21,104 nucleotides of DNA from Flammeovirgaceae bacterium UBA5008 (GCA_002398365.1 DGYK01000012.1:3327-24430); one strand, 5' to 3'; shown: positions 6,987 to 15,296, counted from the stretch's first letter. Translations and numbers: made by a program. The notes: generated by a model not told the origin, from the letters alone.

Positions 6987-7649
6987 TTATTCGTTTTCAA
7001 ACTTCACGCTCTCGGCCAACGTGCGCTCGTCATACTTCAAACCGTATTGATCGAGCACCTCTTGTGGCACACCATCCCATTGATTGGGTCGGTTGCCTTG
7101 ATAACCAATATCGGCTAAACCTATTTTACTGGTGTAAAAACCGGTAGCGGTTAAATCGCGCAGCAGATTGAAGAAAGCCACGCCTTGCGTCATTTCGGGT
7201 TTTGCCCTTTCGGGGAAGGCGATTTCGTCTACCATTTGAATTTGTTGTGCCGATGTACAGTCGGTAAATGCCGCGTTGAAATGTTTAAAGCATTGGATGT
7301 CGAGCCACTTCAACCCGCCACGTAGCGGAGTTTGATGGCGCGGCATGTCTTTTACAATAAACTCGATAAAGTCGGGAACCCCGGCTTCGGTAGCAGAACC
7401 CGAAACTTCATCTTTCGGAATGATAATGTCTACTAAGATGGTGATGGTGGCCATCTCGTGCGCATCGAAAAACTTCTCAGCCGAAATCTTTTTAAAATGT
7501 TCCAGTTCGTTCGGCTGACGATCCGGGCCTCCGGTGTTGGCCGCTGCTTCAGGCGCAGTTTCTTGTTTGGCAGGCTCACAGCTTTGCAATAGCGCGGCAG
7601 CGGAAAGAGAACCAACTGCAAACGTCTTTAAATATTTTCTTCTGTCCAT
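6987..7649 (-). CDS. Gluconate 2-dehydrogenase subunit 3-like protein, Tat lipoprotein
   Basis: 220 residues. The start carries DRRKYLKTF, a twin-arginine-type signal, and a lipobox-like LLQSC puts a lipidated cysteine at position 24, so the mature protein is probably a membrane-anchored lipoprotein. A low-complexity linker (EPAKQETAPEAAANTGG) precedes the conserved domain (about 55-200), with features typical of the family such as 'TITILVDIIIPKDEVSGSATEAGVP' in part and 'FFNLLRDLTATGFYTS'. In characterised systems this small subunit pairs with a GMC flavoprotein, carries the Tat signal for both and assists electron transfer or maturation. The GMC gene lies 95 bases upstream on the same strand, and the intervening DNA holds unusual short-period repeats. 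Confidence 0.88.
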   Translation of the reverse strand: MDRRKYLKTFAVGSLSAAALLQSCEPAKQETAPEAAANTGGPDRQPNELEHFKKISAEKFFDAHEMATITILVDIIIPKDEVSGSATEAGVPDFIEFIVKDMPRHQTPLRGGLKWLDIQCFKHFNAAFTDCTSAQQIQMVDEIAFPERAKPEMTQGVAFFNLLRDLTATGFYTSKIGLADIGYQGNRPNQWDGVPQEVLDQYGLKYDERTLAESVKFENE

Positions 7650-7652
7650 GGA

Positions 7653-7738
7653 GAATTAAGATTTAGGATTTGTGATTTAAGATATGAGAAGATTCGGTTA
7701 GTTCCCCTTGTCTCACATCTCATAGCTCACGTCTCTCG
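7653..7738. repeat. Two degenerate 7-bp-period arrays in the intergenic gap
   Basis: Between the subunit-3 and GMC genes, 7653-7694 divides into six 7-mers in phase (GAATTAA, GATTTAG, GATTTGT, GATTTAA, GATATGA, GAAGATT). After a 16-base break, 7711-7738 divides into four more of a different type (TCTCACA, TCTCATA, GCTCACG, TCTCTCG). TATGAGA (7683-7689) and TCTCATA (7718-7724) are exact inverted copies, so the two arrays can pair as a 7-bp stem with a 28-base loop. The role is unknown; the position inside an operon suggests an mRNA element or a neutral repeat insertion. Confidence 0.6.
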
Positions 7739-7744
7739 TCTATT

Positions 7745-9484
7745 TTAAATATTCTGTTTTTTCATTTCGTCAATAATGTATTCGCTGGCGCGCATCGACA
7801 ATGCCAAAATCGTCCAGGTAGGGTTCTTATCCGCCTGCGATACAAATGGCCCGCCATCTACCACAAACAAATTCTTGCAATCGTGTGCCTGATTGAATTT
7901 GTTCAAAGCCGATTTCTTTTTCTCATTGCCCATGCGCACGGTACCCACTTCGTGAATGATGCGCCCCGGTGTTTCCAGTCCATAATTCTCTTCCGGACCT
8001 TTCACACCCCAGGTAATATCGCCACCCATTTTGTGGATGATCTCCTGGAAAGTTTCTTGCATGTGTTTCGCCTGCTGAATTTCGTAGTCGCTCCACTTGT
8101 AGTGAAAGCGCAGTACCGGAATACCATATTTGTCGACTACGTTCGGATCGATTTCGCAGTAGTTGTCTTCGCGCGCAATCGCCTCACCACGTCCGGCCAT
8201 TCCAAAGCTGGCACCGTAGTAATATCTGTAATCGGATTTCAGCGAAGCACCATATCCACCGGCTTCCTTTTTCTTGCCATCCGGCCCGGCATATTTTCCA
8301 TTAATGCCCTGAATACCAAAACCAAATCCATAACTCGGCATGCCCATGCCACCCCAATATTCAATATGATATCCGCGCGGGAAATTCAATTTCTTATTGT
8401 CTAGCCACCACGGAGAATACAAATGCAAACCACCAACACCATCTTCGTTGTAGCGCTTGCGGTTGAATAACTTAGGCAATACGCCACCCATCGCCACTCC
8501 GGTCGAATCATGCAGATATTTACCCACTACATTGCTCGAGTTGGCCAATCCATTCGGGTGCGCACTTGATTTTGAATTTAACAAGAGACGCGCTGATTCT
8601 CCGGCACTCGCAGCCAGAATAACCACGCGTGCATTCAATTGGTATTCTTGCAGATCGTCTTTGCTTACATACGAAACGCCTGTGGCTTCTCCTTTCTCAT
8701 TCGTCAATACTTCGCGTGCCATGGCGTTGGCAATTACATCAACATTGCCAGTGTTAATAGCAGGCTTTACCAATACAGATGAGGCAGAGAAATCGCCATA
8801 CACCGTGCAACCGCGATTACACTGCGAGCAATAGAAACATTTTCCGCGCTCGTCATTGATTTTTTGAGTGAGGATGGAAAGACGCGAAGGAATTACTTTC
8901 ACACCTAATGAGGTGGCGGCATCTTTTACAAACAGTTCATGCAAGCGGGGTTTTGGTGGAGGAAGGAAAATGCCGTCCGGCTCATTATAAATTCCTTCTT
9001 TCGTTCCAAAAACTCCGATCAACCGATCAACTTTATCATAATAAGGAGCAACATCGTCATAACTGATCGGCCAGTCTTCTCCTAAACCATCAATGCTCTT
9101 ATGTTTAAAATCATTCGGGCCAAAGCGCAAGGAGATGCGTCCCCAGTGATTGGTGCGTCCGCCCAACATGCGCGAGCGAAACCAGTCGAACTTGGTTCCG
9201 TCTTTTTGGGTGTATGGCTCGCCTTCAATTTCCCACCCGCCATACGAAGCATCAAAATCCCCGAAAGGGCGGAAGGTAGTACCCGCACCTCTGCGTGGCG
9301 ATTCATACGGAAATTTGAGTTGTGTCACATTTTTAGCCGGGTCGTACATGGGACCCGCTTCGAGCAAGGCTACTTTGATTCCGGCTTTCGATAAAACATA
9401 GGCAGCCATTCCACCGCCAGCACCCGATCCTACAATACACACATCGTAGGTCTTCGTAGATTTTTTTATTTGTAAGTCAGGCAT
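7745..9484 (-). CDS. GMC-family FAD-dependent oxidoreductase, probable sugar/glycoside dehydrogenase catalytic subunit
   Basis: 579 residues. The N-terminal FAD-binding motif is VGSGAGGG (about 18-25) with an acidic strand end LLEAGP (about 40). The C-terminal GMC signature includes HEVGTVRMG and DGGPFVSQADKNPTWT, giving the catalytic His and Asn. A cysteine cluster, CFYCSQCNRGC, lies near residue 220; similar clusters occur in membrane-linked GMC enzymes that pass electrons to a cytochrome. There is no signal peptide, so export would depend on its partner, the Tat-signal-bearing subunit 3 encoded next. Known relatives oxidise gluconate, sorbose or the C3 hydroxyl of glucosides. With a Gfo/Idh enzyme in the same operon, glycoside 3-dehydrogenation is an attractive but unproven guess. 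It is the first gene of the operon. Confidence 0.92.
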   Translation of the reverse strand: MPDLQIKKSTKTYDVCIVGSGAGGGMAAYVLSKAGIKVALLEAGPMYDPAKNVTQLKFPYESPRRGAGTTFRPFGDFDASYGGWEIEGEPYTQKDGTKFDWFRSRMLGGRTNHWGRISLRFGPNDFKHKSIDGLGEDWPISYDDVAPYYDKVDRLIGVFGTKEGIYNEPDGIFLPPPKPRLHELFVKDAATSLGVKVIPSRLSILTQKINDERGKCFYCSQCNRGCTVYGDFSASSVLVKPAINTGNVDVIANAMAREVLTNEKGEATGVSYVSKDDLQEYQLNARVVILAASAGESARLLLNSKSSAHPNGLANSSNVVGKYLHDSTGVAMGGVLPKLFNRKRYNEDGVGGLHLYSPWWLDNKKLNFPRGYHIEYWGGMGMPSYGFGFGIQGINGKYAGPDGKKKEAGGYGASLKSDYRYYYGASFGMAGRGEAIAREDNYCEIDPNVVDKYGIPVLRFHYKWSDYEIQQAKHMQETFQEIIHKMGGDITWGVKGPEENYGLETPGRIIHEVGTVRMGNEKKKSALNKFNQAHDCKNLFVVDGGPFVSQADKNPTWTILALSMRASEYIIDEMKKQNI

Positions 9485-9501
9485 AAGGTATTCAACAGTT
9501 T

Positions 9502-9509
9502 TAAATGTA
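9502..9509 (-). promoter_or_regulatory. Weak candidate -7 promoter element for the oxidoreductase operon
   Basis: On the minus strand this reads TACATTTA, one base off the Bacteroidota -7 consensus TAnnTTTG, and lies 17 bases before the GMC start codon. No clear -33 TTTG was seen. It is offered only because it is the best match in the short 5' region. Confidence 0.25.
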
Positions 9510-9579
9510 AGCGATCTTTTTAAAATTAACTACTGATAATTGATGAGTGTCACCAAAAAAAATACTGCTTTCAAAATGC

Positions 9580-9587
9580 TATCTTTG
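9580..9587 (+). promoter_or_regulatory. -7 promoter element (TAnnTTTG) for the S9 peptidase gene
   Basis: TATCTTTG matches the Bacteroidota -7 consensus exactly. It lies 24 bases before the ATG at 9612, so transcription should begin near 9594. This falls after the in-frame ATG at 9540 and supports 9612 as the true start. A good -33 TTTG is not evident. Confidence 0.55.
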
Positions 9588-9611
9588 TTAACATCACCTA
9601 ATCATGATCGT

Positions 9612-11654
9612 ATGCAAAAGAGTATAACGCTTGTCTTAATCCTGATCAGCTCCTTTAGTTATTCGCAAACATTGCTGGAGCAATTTTTAACACATCCTAC
9701 TGAATCCGGATTTACCGCATCCAAAGACGGTAAAAACCTGGCATGGGTGCTGAACGATCGCGGTAAGCGTAACATTGTAGTAAAGTTGGGAAGTGAGTTG
9801 CCTAAACTGATTACCGACTATCAACAAGATGATGGTCAGGAAATTACACAGTTGACATTTTCACCCAATGGATTGAAGTTGCTATTTGTTCGTGGGGGTG
9901 CACCGAACCGCGCGGGTCAAAATCCTAACCCGGCTAGCTTGGCAGAAGGGGCAGAGCAATGGATCTATTTTAAAGATGTTGGAACGAAAAGTGCGCCCGC
10001 CAAAATCGTAGCGGGCAGCAGTCCCGTGTTTTATCGCGATGGGTTGAAGTTTCTCTTTGCCAAGGGAGGTCAGATTTTTGAATCTACCTTAGAAGTCAAT
10101 GCCGTGCCCAAGCCGCTGTTTCTGGCACGCGGACATAATTATCATCCGCAGTTTTCTCCGAACGGTAACGAGGTATTGTTCATCAGCGATCGGGGTGATC
10201 ATAGTTTTGTGGGCGTGTATAGTTTGATTTCAAAAACTATCAAGTGGATTTCACCGGATATTACCCGCGATGACTTAGCGGTGTGGTCGCCTGACGGAAA
10301 GAGTGTCGCGTTTATTCGAATGCCCGGAATGAAGATAGGGGAGTTGGAAAACTTTACGAACGGCACCCCTTTTTCGGTGGTTGTTACCGAAGTAGAAAGC
10401 AATCTCACGAAAGTGATTTGGAAATCTCCCGCTGCCGATGGTGGCTTTGCGCAGGGTTACTCGGCAACACCGTTGGCATGGGTAACAGCCAACCGTATTC
10501 TATTTCATTCTGAACACACCGGATGGAATCACGTGTTCTCCATCAATCCGGATGGGAGCGATTTGAAAGACATCACACCTGCTGATGGTGAGGTAGAAAG
10601 CTTTGTGGTGGATCCTGCCGGTCAGTTTATTTACTTTGATGGAAATCGCGAAGACATCAACCGCAGACATATTTGGAAATCCAACGTGATCAGTGGAAAT
10701 CCGGTAGCCGTTACTTCCGGTGAAGGAATTGAGATGTATCCCACCTTTGGTGGCAATGAATTGTATTGTTTGAAGTCAACCTTCAACACCGCTAAAGTCA
10801 TAGCACGTGTGGATGAAGCGAAGAAAGCAACGGTTCCTTTGTTTCCGCAGAAGATGACAGCATTTAATTCTTCGCTGTTTGTAAAGCCGGAAGCTGTTAC
10901 TTTTAAGGCAGCCGATGGAACGTTGATTCACGGACAGTTATTTATCAACCGATATATTCCTAATAAAAGAGCGGGCATTGTGTACATGCACGGAGGCCCT
11001 ACACGCCAAATGTTGTTGGGATTTCATTACAGTGACTATTATAGTAATGCCTACGCGTTTAATCAAGTGTTGGCCAATCAGGGGTATGTAGTATTGTCTG
11101 TCAACTTTAGAAATGGAATTGGTTATGGCCGCGACTTCCGCATGACGAAAAATCAAGGCCCGCGTGGGGCAACCGAGTATCAGGATATTGTTGCAGCCGG
11201 AAAATATTTACAAACATTGCCCGAGGTAGAACCAACTAAAATCGGATTGTGGGGCGGCTCTTATGGCGGTTATCTCACTGCGATGGGCTTAGCGCGCAAC
11301 CCTGAGTTATTCAAAGTGGGTGTGGATTTGCATGGTGTACACGATTGGTCGTTTGATGGACAAGACGCGACCAATGGTTGGGGTTTACAAAAATCGGAGA
11401 GTGACTTGGCGAAGAAATCTTCACCGGTAGCAGATCTTTCCAAATGGACAGGCCCGGTGTTGATGGTGCATGGTGATGATGATCGAAATGTGAATTTCCA
11501 GCAAACTGTAGACTTAGTCGAAAAGCTGCGTGCGAAAAACGTGCCGTTAGAACTCTTGGTCTTGCCCGATGAAGTTCATGGCTTTTTGCGATACGATAGT
11601 TGGTCGAGGATATTTACGGCATCTAAGGATTTCTTTGATCGTAAGTTAAAATAG
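9612..11654 (+). CDS. Secreted S9-family (prolyl oligopeptidase/DPP-type) serine peptidase
   Basis: 680 residues from the ATG at 9612. This start was chosen over 9540 because it puts a standard signal peptide (MQKSITLVLILISSFSYSQ) at the N-terminus and lies just after a perfect -7 element. The first ~420 residues form a beta-propeller with repeated WD40/PD40-like elements (LTFSPNG, PQFSPNGNEVLFISD, AVWSPDGKSVAFIR). The C-terminal alpha/beta-hydrolase domain has GGSYGG with nucleophile Ser550, HGDDDRNV with Asp624, and DEVHGF with His656, the expected S9 triad. It should cleave short peptides in the periplasm, often after proline or alanine in this family, to supply amino acids. The sirtuin gene follows only 6 bases later. 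The exact subfamily is not decided. Confidence 0.93.
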   Translation: MQKSITLVLILISSFSYSQTLLEQFLTHPTESGFTASKDGKNLAWVLNDRGKRNIVVKLGSELPKLITDYQQDDGQEITQLTFSPNGLKLLFVRGGAPNRAGQNPNPASLAEGAEQWIYFKDVGTKSAPAKIVAGSSPVFYRDGLKFLFAKGGQIFESTLEVNAVPKPLFLARGHNYHPQFSPNGNEVLFISDRGDHSFVGVYSLISKTIKWISPDITRDDLAVWSPDGKSVAFIRMPGMKIGELENFTNGTPFSVVVTEVESNLTKVIWKSPAADGGFAQGYSATPLAWVTANRILFHSEHTGWNHVFSINPDGSDLKDITPADGEVESFVVDPAGQFIYFDGNREDINRRHIWKSNVISGNPVAVTSGEGIEMYPTFGGNELYCLKSTFNTAKVIARVDEAKKATVPLFPQKMTAFNSSLFVKPEAVTFKAADGTLIHGQLFINRYIPNKRAGIVYMHGGPTRQMLLGFHYSDYYSNAYAFNQVLANQGYVVLSVNFRNGIGYGRDFRMTKNQGPRGATEYQDIVAAGKYLQTLPEVEPTKIGLWGGSYGGYLTAMGLARNPELFKVGVDLHGVHDWSFDGQDATNGWGLQKSESDLAKKSSPVADLSKWTGPVLMVHGDDDRNVNFQQTVDLVEKLRAKNVPLELLVLPDEVHGFLRYDSWSRIFTASKDFFDRKLK

Positions 11655-11660
11655 ATTGAT

Positions 11661-12356
11661 GTGAAGAAACTAGTCGTACTCACCGGGGCAGGCATCAGTG
11701 CCGAAAGTGGCATTGCTACCTTTCGCGATTCGGGTGGATTGTGGGAAGGCCACCGCGTGGAAGATGTGGCAACGCCCGAAGGGTGGATGCGCAACCCGAA
11801 GTTGGTGCTGGACTTTTACAACGAGCGCAGAAAGAAAGCGCTGGAAGTGAAACCGAATCTGGCCCATCACATCTTAGTGGAGTTAGAAAAAGATTTTGAT
11901 GTAACGATCATCACACAAAACGTTGACGACCTGCATGAGAAGGCCGGATCTAAAAATGTCTTGCACTTGCATGGCAAGCTGTTCGAATCGCGCAGCACGA
12001 AAAATCCACAACTCATTTATCCTATCAATGGCTGGGAATTGAAATTAGGAGATGTGTGTGAGCTAGGATCACAACTGCGCCCCAATATCGTGTGGTTTGG
12101 TGAAGCAGTTCCAATGATTGAAGTAGCAGCCGAAGTTGCTGCCTCGGCAGACGTGTTTGTGGTGGTGGGTACTTCGTTATTGGTCTATCCGGCAGCCGGA
12201 CTGATTGACTATGTCAAAGACAACTTGCCCAAATTCATTGTTGATCCGAAGAAACCGGAAGTCTTTCATGTTCCCCATCTGGAGTTTATCACCGAAGTGG
12301 CCAGTGTGGGAATGGCTAAATTAAAAGCAAAGTTGTTGGCTGAATTTACTTCGTAA
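11661..12356 (+). CDS. cobB: NAD-dependent protein deacylase of the Sir2 family, CobB-like, without zinc cysteines
   Basis: 231 residues from a GTG start, 6 bases after the S9 peptidase stop, so probably translated from the same message. It has GAGISAESGI (NAD binding, from residue 9), FRD, TQNVDDLH (85-92) and HLHG with catalytic His104. The YxxR pair (Tyr53, Arg56 in DFYNERR) is the signature of sirtuins that remove succinyl and malonyl groups as well as acetyl. Cys133 is the only cysteine, so the four-cysteine zinc site is absent; zinc-less CobB forms occur in Bacteroidota, as far as I recall. The 3' end overlaps the convergent thioredoxin gene by 11 bases. A role in reversing lysine acylation is well supported; physiological targets are unknown. 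Confidence 0.92.
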   Translation: MKKLVVLTGAGISAESGIATFRDSGGLWEGHRVEDVATPEGWMRNPKLVLDFYNERRKKALEVKPNLAHHILVELEKDFDVTIITQNVDDLHEKAGSKNVLHLHGKLFESRSTKNPQLIYPINGWELKLGDVCELGSQLRPNIVWFGEAVPMIEVAAEVAASADVFVVVGTSLLVYPAAGLIDYVKDNLPKFIVDPKKPEVFHVPHLEFITEVASVGMAKLKAKLLAEFTS

Positions 12357-12924
12357 GATCCAATAAAAACTTCTTGAACTTGTTGGTGTTGAAATTGGTA
12401 GTTCCCACTTCCTGCGAAACAATTTTTCCTTCTTTGTTGATGATGAAGGTGGTAGGAATGGAAGGAACATTCAATTGCTCCGTCAAATAGCCGGAAGGCA
12501 TGTAGACCGGAAAAGTGAACTTCTTGTCCGCGATGTATTTCCTTACTTTCGGTTGCAGCCCTTCTTTGTCCAGCGATAACATCACAAATACAACTGAATC
12601 CGGTGGGAGTGAATTATAAAGTGCTTGTATGCCGGGCATCTCGGCTTTGCATGGCCCGCACCACGTAGCCCACAAATTCAAAAAGATCACCTTCCCTTTG
12701 AATTGCTCGAAAGCATACTTGGTTTCGTTTAAGTCCTTGATCTGAAAATTGTAATCAAAAGCTACCGGCTTTTTAGTGGCAGTCGATGCGTCCATCAAAC
12801 CAGTTTTCAATGCGGTAGATTGGGTGATATAGGCGAAATCGCCCAGCAACCCGGTAAACTTGAGCAGCGCAATAATGGCTACCGCACCGATTAACGTAAT
12901 TAAAGCCTCTTTTAGAATTTTCAT
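12346..12924 (-). CDS. TlpA-like membrane-anchored thiol-disulfide oxidoreductase
   Basis: 192 residues. An N-terminal hydrophobic helix (about 5-26) anchors the protein or acts as a signal. The thioredoxin domain has LWATWCGPCKAEMPG with the active-site pair Cys89 and Cys92, and VPSIPTTFIINKEGK with the cis-proline before the last strands. Together with LSLDKEG and the helical insert, this is the TlpA/ResA pattern. Such proteins reduce disulfides in the periplasm, often for cytochrome c maturation or protection of secreted proteins. The gene converges on the sirtuin gene and overlaps its stop by 11 bases, so no room exists for a terminator between them. The specific partner is not shown by the context. 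Confidence 0.9.
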   Translation of the reverse strand: MKILKEALITLIGAVAIIALLKFTGLLGDFAYITQSTALKTGLMDASTATKKPVAFDYNFQIKDLNETKYAFEQFKGKVIFLNLWATWCGPCKAEMPGIQALYNSLPPDSVVFVMLSLDKEGLQPKVRKYIADKKFTFPVYMPSGYLTEQLNVPSIPTTFIINKEGKIVSQEVGTTNFNTNKFKKFLLDLTK

Positions 12925-12961
12925 TTTGGCCCGGTTATTGAATACTTTTACTCCAAATGTC

Positions 12962-12979
12962 TATAATTTGATACCTTCG
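12962..12979 (+). promoter_or_regulatory. Weak candidate promoter ahead of the large secreted protein gene
   Basis: TATAATTTG (12962-12970) resembles the -7 element with one extra spacer base, and TACCTTCG (12972-12979) matches TAnnTTTG with one mismatch. ATTG at 12937-12940 could act as a -33 element for the first. The region precedes the ATG at 12997 by 18-27 bases. Which, if either, is used cannot be decided by eye. Confidence 0.3.
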
Positions 12980-12996
12980 AACAATTAATTTAGACC

Positions 12997-14790
12997 ATGA
13001 AGCGCAAAATTCTTTTAATTCTCCTCACTGCGTGCTCCCTGCATACGGCCTATAGTCAAAAGGTAAAGTACAAAGACCTGATTGTTTTGCTGGAAGCCAA
13101 GCAATTTGAAAAGGCGGAGCCCTTTCTGAGACGCTACCTCAAAGAAAATCCGGACAATGCCAGTGCGATCTTATACATGGGCATGACGCTTCAGGAAAAA
13201 GCCGCTACCAACGATGTACTAAAGAATACAGAGATACTCATATCCAATTGCGATTCGGCAATCTTATTTTACGACAAGGCCTACAATGCTATCACGGAAA
13301 AAGAACTCAAGAAAAATGATGAGTATTATCAATCATACAGCCGCAGGGATATGCGGACCGGTGAGTTTGTGATCAAGCTTTCGGATGTGCGCTTGGATCT
13401 GGAGTTGCGCGTGAAAAATCTGAAAGAAAGAAAAGAAAAAGTCCGTGAACTAAAGAAATACTTCGTGGAATCTGAGAAGTTGTATGGCCGTGCCAATGCA
13501 GCGTATAAAGATATTCAAACTTCCTACGAAACCGAGAGTGCTTTTTATCTGCGATCAGATGAAAAACTGGTTGCAAAACTGCAGAGCCTCGCCTCCGTCT
13601 TTGATTCGGCATTGGTAAAATTTGAAGGCTACCGTGGCGTGCTCAAACAAATCAACAAGCCGGGTTACAATCAACAGATCAATCTGCAGGAAGTGGTAGA
13701 CATGAAGAAAGACGGTGCGACACCTGCCGATTTTATGGTAGATGACCTCCGCGTATGGGATTACAAGCGATGGACCAAGGCTACGATCGATGCTATTCAG
13801 AATGTGATTAACCCGTTGCGCGATCGGTTAATCAGTTTTGATATTGCGCTCAATAAACTTCACGAAAAAATTAAGAAAGATTCCGTATCGGTTGCAATAG
13901 AGTTAGCGCAGTTTCAAGATGGTCTTTTGTATGGGCAATTACGAAAATACGATGCCAACCCATTGCCGATTGATGTGTTTGAAATGAAAAAAGTGGAGAT
14001 GGCCTACGTTTCGACAACCATTGAACACAAGCCGTTTCGCGATACCAGCAATGTGAAATTACGCTTGACGTACCTCACCAAGGAATTGGCTGATTTACAA
14101 TTACTGGATAGTGTTACCAGCCAACTCTATCGCAGAGACCTCGCCAAAGATGCCATCAATTATCAGCAATTTATCACGAAGGCTTTCGGTACCCAACAAG
14201 TATTATCCAGCTATATTTCCTCTACCCTTGATTTCGCCAAGCGCGAGAAGTTGCGCAAGCAATTTGCCTGGGAACGCACTATGCAGGCTACGAAATGGAT
14301 GCTGAGCGGAAAGGATTCGATTCCCCTCTTTTTAGATCAAACCACCAAAGAACTGAACTTCAAGCCGCTTTCTATTATAGATGAAAAACTTACCGTAGGC
14401 ATTCATTATCAGGATTCTATTGCGAAAGGCTATCTCTATGCGATTACACCTACACGGATTGCCGATGCCGGAGCCAGCTTTGACCTCGATCCGGTTATTT
14501 ATTCCAAGCGAAATCTGCCGATCACGAAATCCATTTCAACGGTAGACGCTACTTCCACAAATTACTTTGCAGTGATTTATTCGGAAAGTAAAGTAGAGGA
14601 AAAGTTTCCGGCTACCTTGGTAAAGATTACACGCGGCTCAGGCCTCGCTTGGTCAACTGTGCTGAAATTAGATATGATGCCCAGCGAGTTGACGTTCAAT
14701 GCAAGCAATGGAGAACTGTCCGTGAAAATCACGAATGGAACGGAAAGCAAGATAATAGCGATTGATAAAGATGGAAAGCAACTTCAGTAA
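12997..14790 (+). CDS. Large secreted protein with TPR-like N-terminus, function unknown
   Basis: 597 residues. The first ~21 form a signal peptide (MKRKILLILLTACSLHTAYSQ), so the protein is periplasmic or surface-linked. Residues 24-65 look like a single TPR (LLEAKQFEKAEPFLRRYLKENPDNASAI, in part). A long, highly charged helical region follows (about 75-300) with coiled-coil stretches rich in Lys and Glu, including LRVKNLKERKEKVRELKKYF. The C-terminal ~150 residues are richer in beta strands and end in a repeated strand-turn pattern (SELTFNASNGELSVKI…). No catalytic motif, lipobox or sorting domain was seen. The flanking genes on both sides lie on the opposite strand, so it is monocistronic. 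I do not recognise the family. Confidence 0.75.
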   Translation: MKRKILLILLTACSLHTAYSQKVKYKDLIVLLEAKQFEKAEPFLRRYLKENPDNASAILYMGMTLQEKAATNDVLKNTEILISNCDSAILFYDKAYNAITEKELKKNDEYYQSYSRRDMRTGEFVIKLSDVRLDLELRVKNLKERKEKVRELKKYFVESEKLYGRANAAYKDIQTSYETESAFYLRSDEKLVAKLQSLASVFDSALVKFEGYRGVLKQINKPGYNQQINLQEVVDMKKDGATPADFMVDDLRVWDYKRWTKATIDAIQNVINPLRDRLISFDIALNKLHEKIKKDSVSVAIELAQFQDGLLYGQLRKYDANPLPIDVFEMKKVEMAYVSTTIEHKPFRDTSNVKLRLTYLTKELADLQLLDSVTSQLYRRDLAKDAINYQQFITKAFGTQQVLSSYISSTLDFAKREKLRKQFAWERTMQATKWMLSGKDSIPLFLDQTTKELNFKPLSIIDEKLTVGIHYQDSIAKGYLYAITPTRIADAGASFDLDPVIYSKRNLPITKSISTVDATSTNYFAVIYSESKVEEKFPATLVKITRGSGLAWSTVLKLDMMPSELTFNASNGELSVKITNGTESKIIAIDKDGKQLQ

Positions 14791-14802
14791 ATGAAGTTGC
14801 TT
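14776..14802. terminator. 11-bp hairpin at the end of the large secreted protein gene
   Basis: AAGCAACTTCA (14776-14786) and TGAAGTTGCTT (14792-14802) are exact inverted copies with a 5-base loop. The left arm lies inside the last codons and the stop codon sits in the loop. No strong T-run follows on either strand. It shares its last two bases with the next hairpin, so the two structures cannot fully form together. Confidence 0.5.
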
Positions 14803-14826
14803 AACCGAAACCTAGTTTCCGGTTAA
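14801..14826. terminator. Second hairpin between convergent genes, overlapping the first
   Basis: TTAACCGAAAC (14801-14811) pairs with 14815-14826 as an 11-bp stem with one bulged C (14819) and a 3-base loop. It is followed on the plus strand by cttttg. It spans the stop codon of the minus-strand gene. With the neighbouring hairpin it makes a compact termination region serving both directions. Confidence 0.5.
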
Positions 14827-15261
14827 CTTTTGCCAATCCTGAAAGCGCATGGTCATGCGTACTCTCATCTTTTCATAGTTATCCCAGCTATCAGAAACAT
14901 GGTAAATGCTCGGAAGGGCTTTTACCAATAGCTCGTTGTAGTCGGCATGATATAAGCCACCACCATAATAATAGTAGGTGAACATGTTTCCTACGCGGCT
15001 GAACAATTCAAAGCCCAGATAGCCATCCCATATTTCGCTGAGAATGGTGCAGGAGATTTCGCGTCTCTTGAAACGAAAGATCTGACCGGAGGCCTCGTCT
15101 TCAAAATATTCAGAATACAAATCGGAGTCGATGATCCAGCCCAAATACATTCCAATATGAACATATGCTTGTTCAATGGGTAAGGAATCAGGGAAGTTTC
15201 CTAGGAAGTGCGACTTGGCGTTGTCGTAAATGGTCTTTTGTATTTCGGCTCTTTTTTCCAT
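14812..15261 (-). CDS. Small soluble protein of unknown function
   Basis: 149 residues without signal peptide or membrane helix, acidic and rich in aromatic residues (WDGYLGF, TYYYYGGGLYHADY). The central element EQAYVHIGMYLGWIIDS resembles a family of small bacterial proteins of unknown function that share a 'HIGMYLAW' core and are sometimes found near toxin or immunity genes; I could not confirm the family. No toxin gene is nearby. It lies 35 bases upstream of the M1 peptidase stop on the same strand, so its transcript starts after the peptidase gene. Expression and role are unknown. Confidence 0.65.
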   Translation of the reverse strand: MEKRAEIQKTIYDNAKSHFLGNFPDSLPIEQAYVHIGMYLGWIIDSDLYSEYFEDEASGQIFRFKRREISCTILSEIWDGYLGFELFSRVGNMFTYYYYGGGLYHADYNELLVKALPSIYHVSDSWDNYEKMRVRMTMRFQDWQKLTGN

Positions 15262-15296
15262 AATTCAAGTTTAAATAAAATAGTTGAGAAGTCCGA

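Noticed and set aside
9540..9611. Upstream start of the S9 peptidase gene
   Set aside because: It adds 24 residues ahead of a normal signal peptide and lies upstream of the perfect -7 element at 9580, so it would not be transcribed from that promoter.
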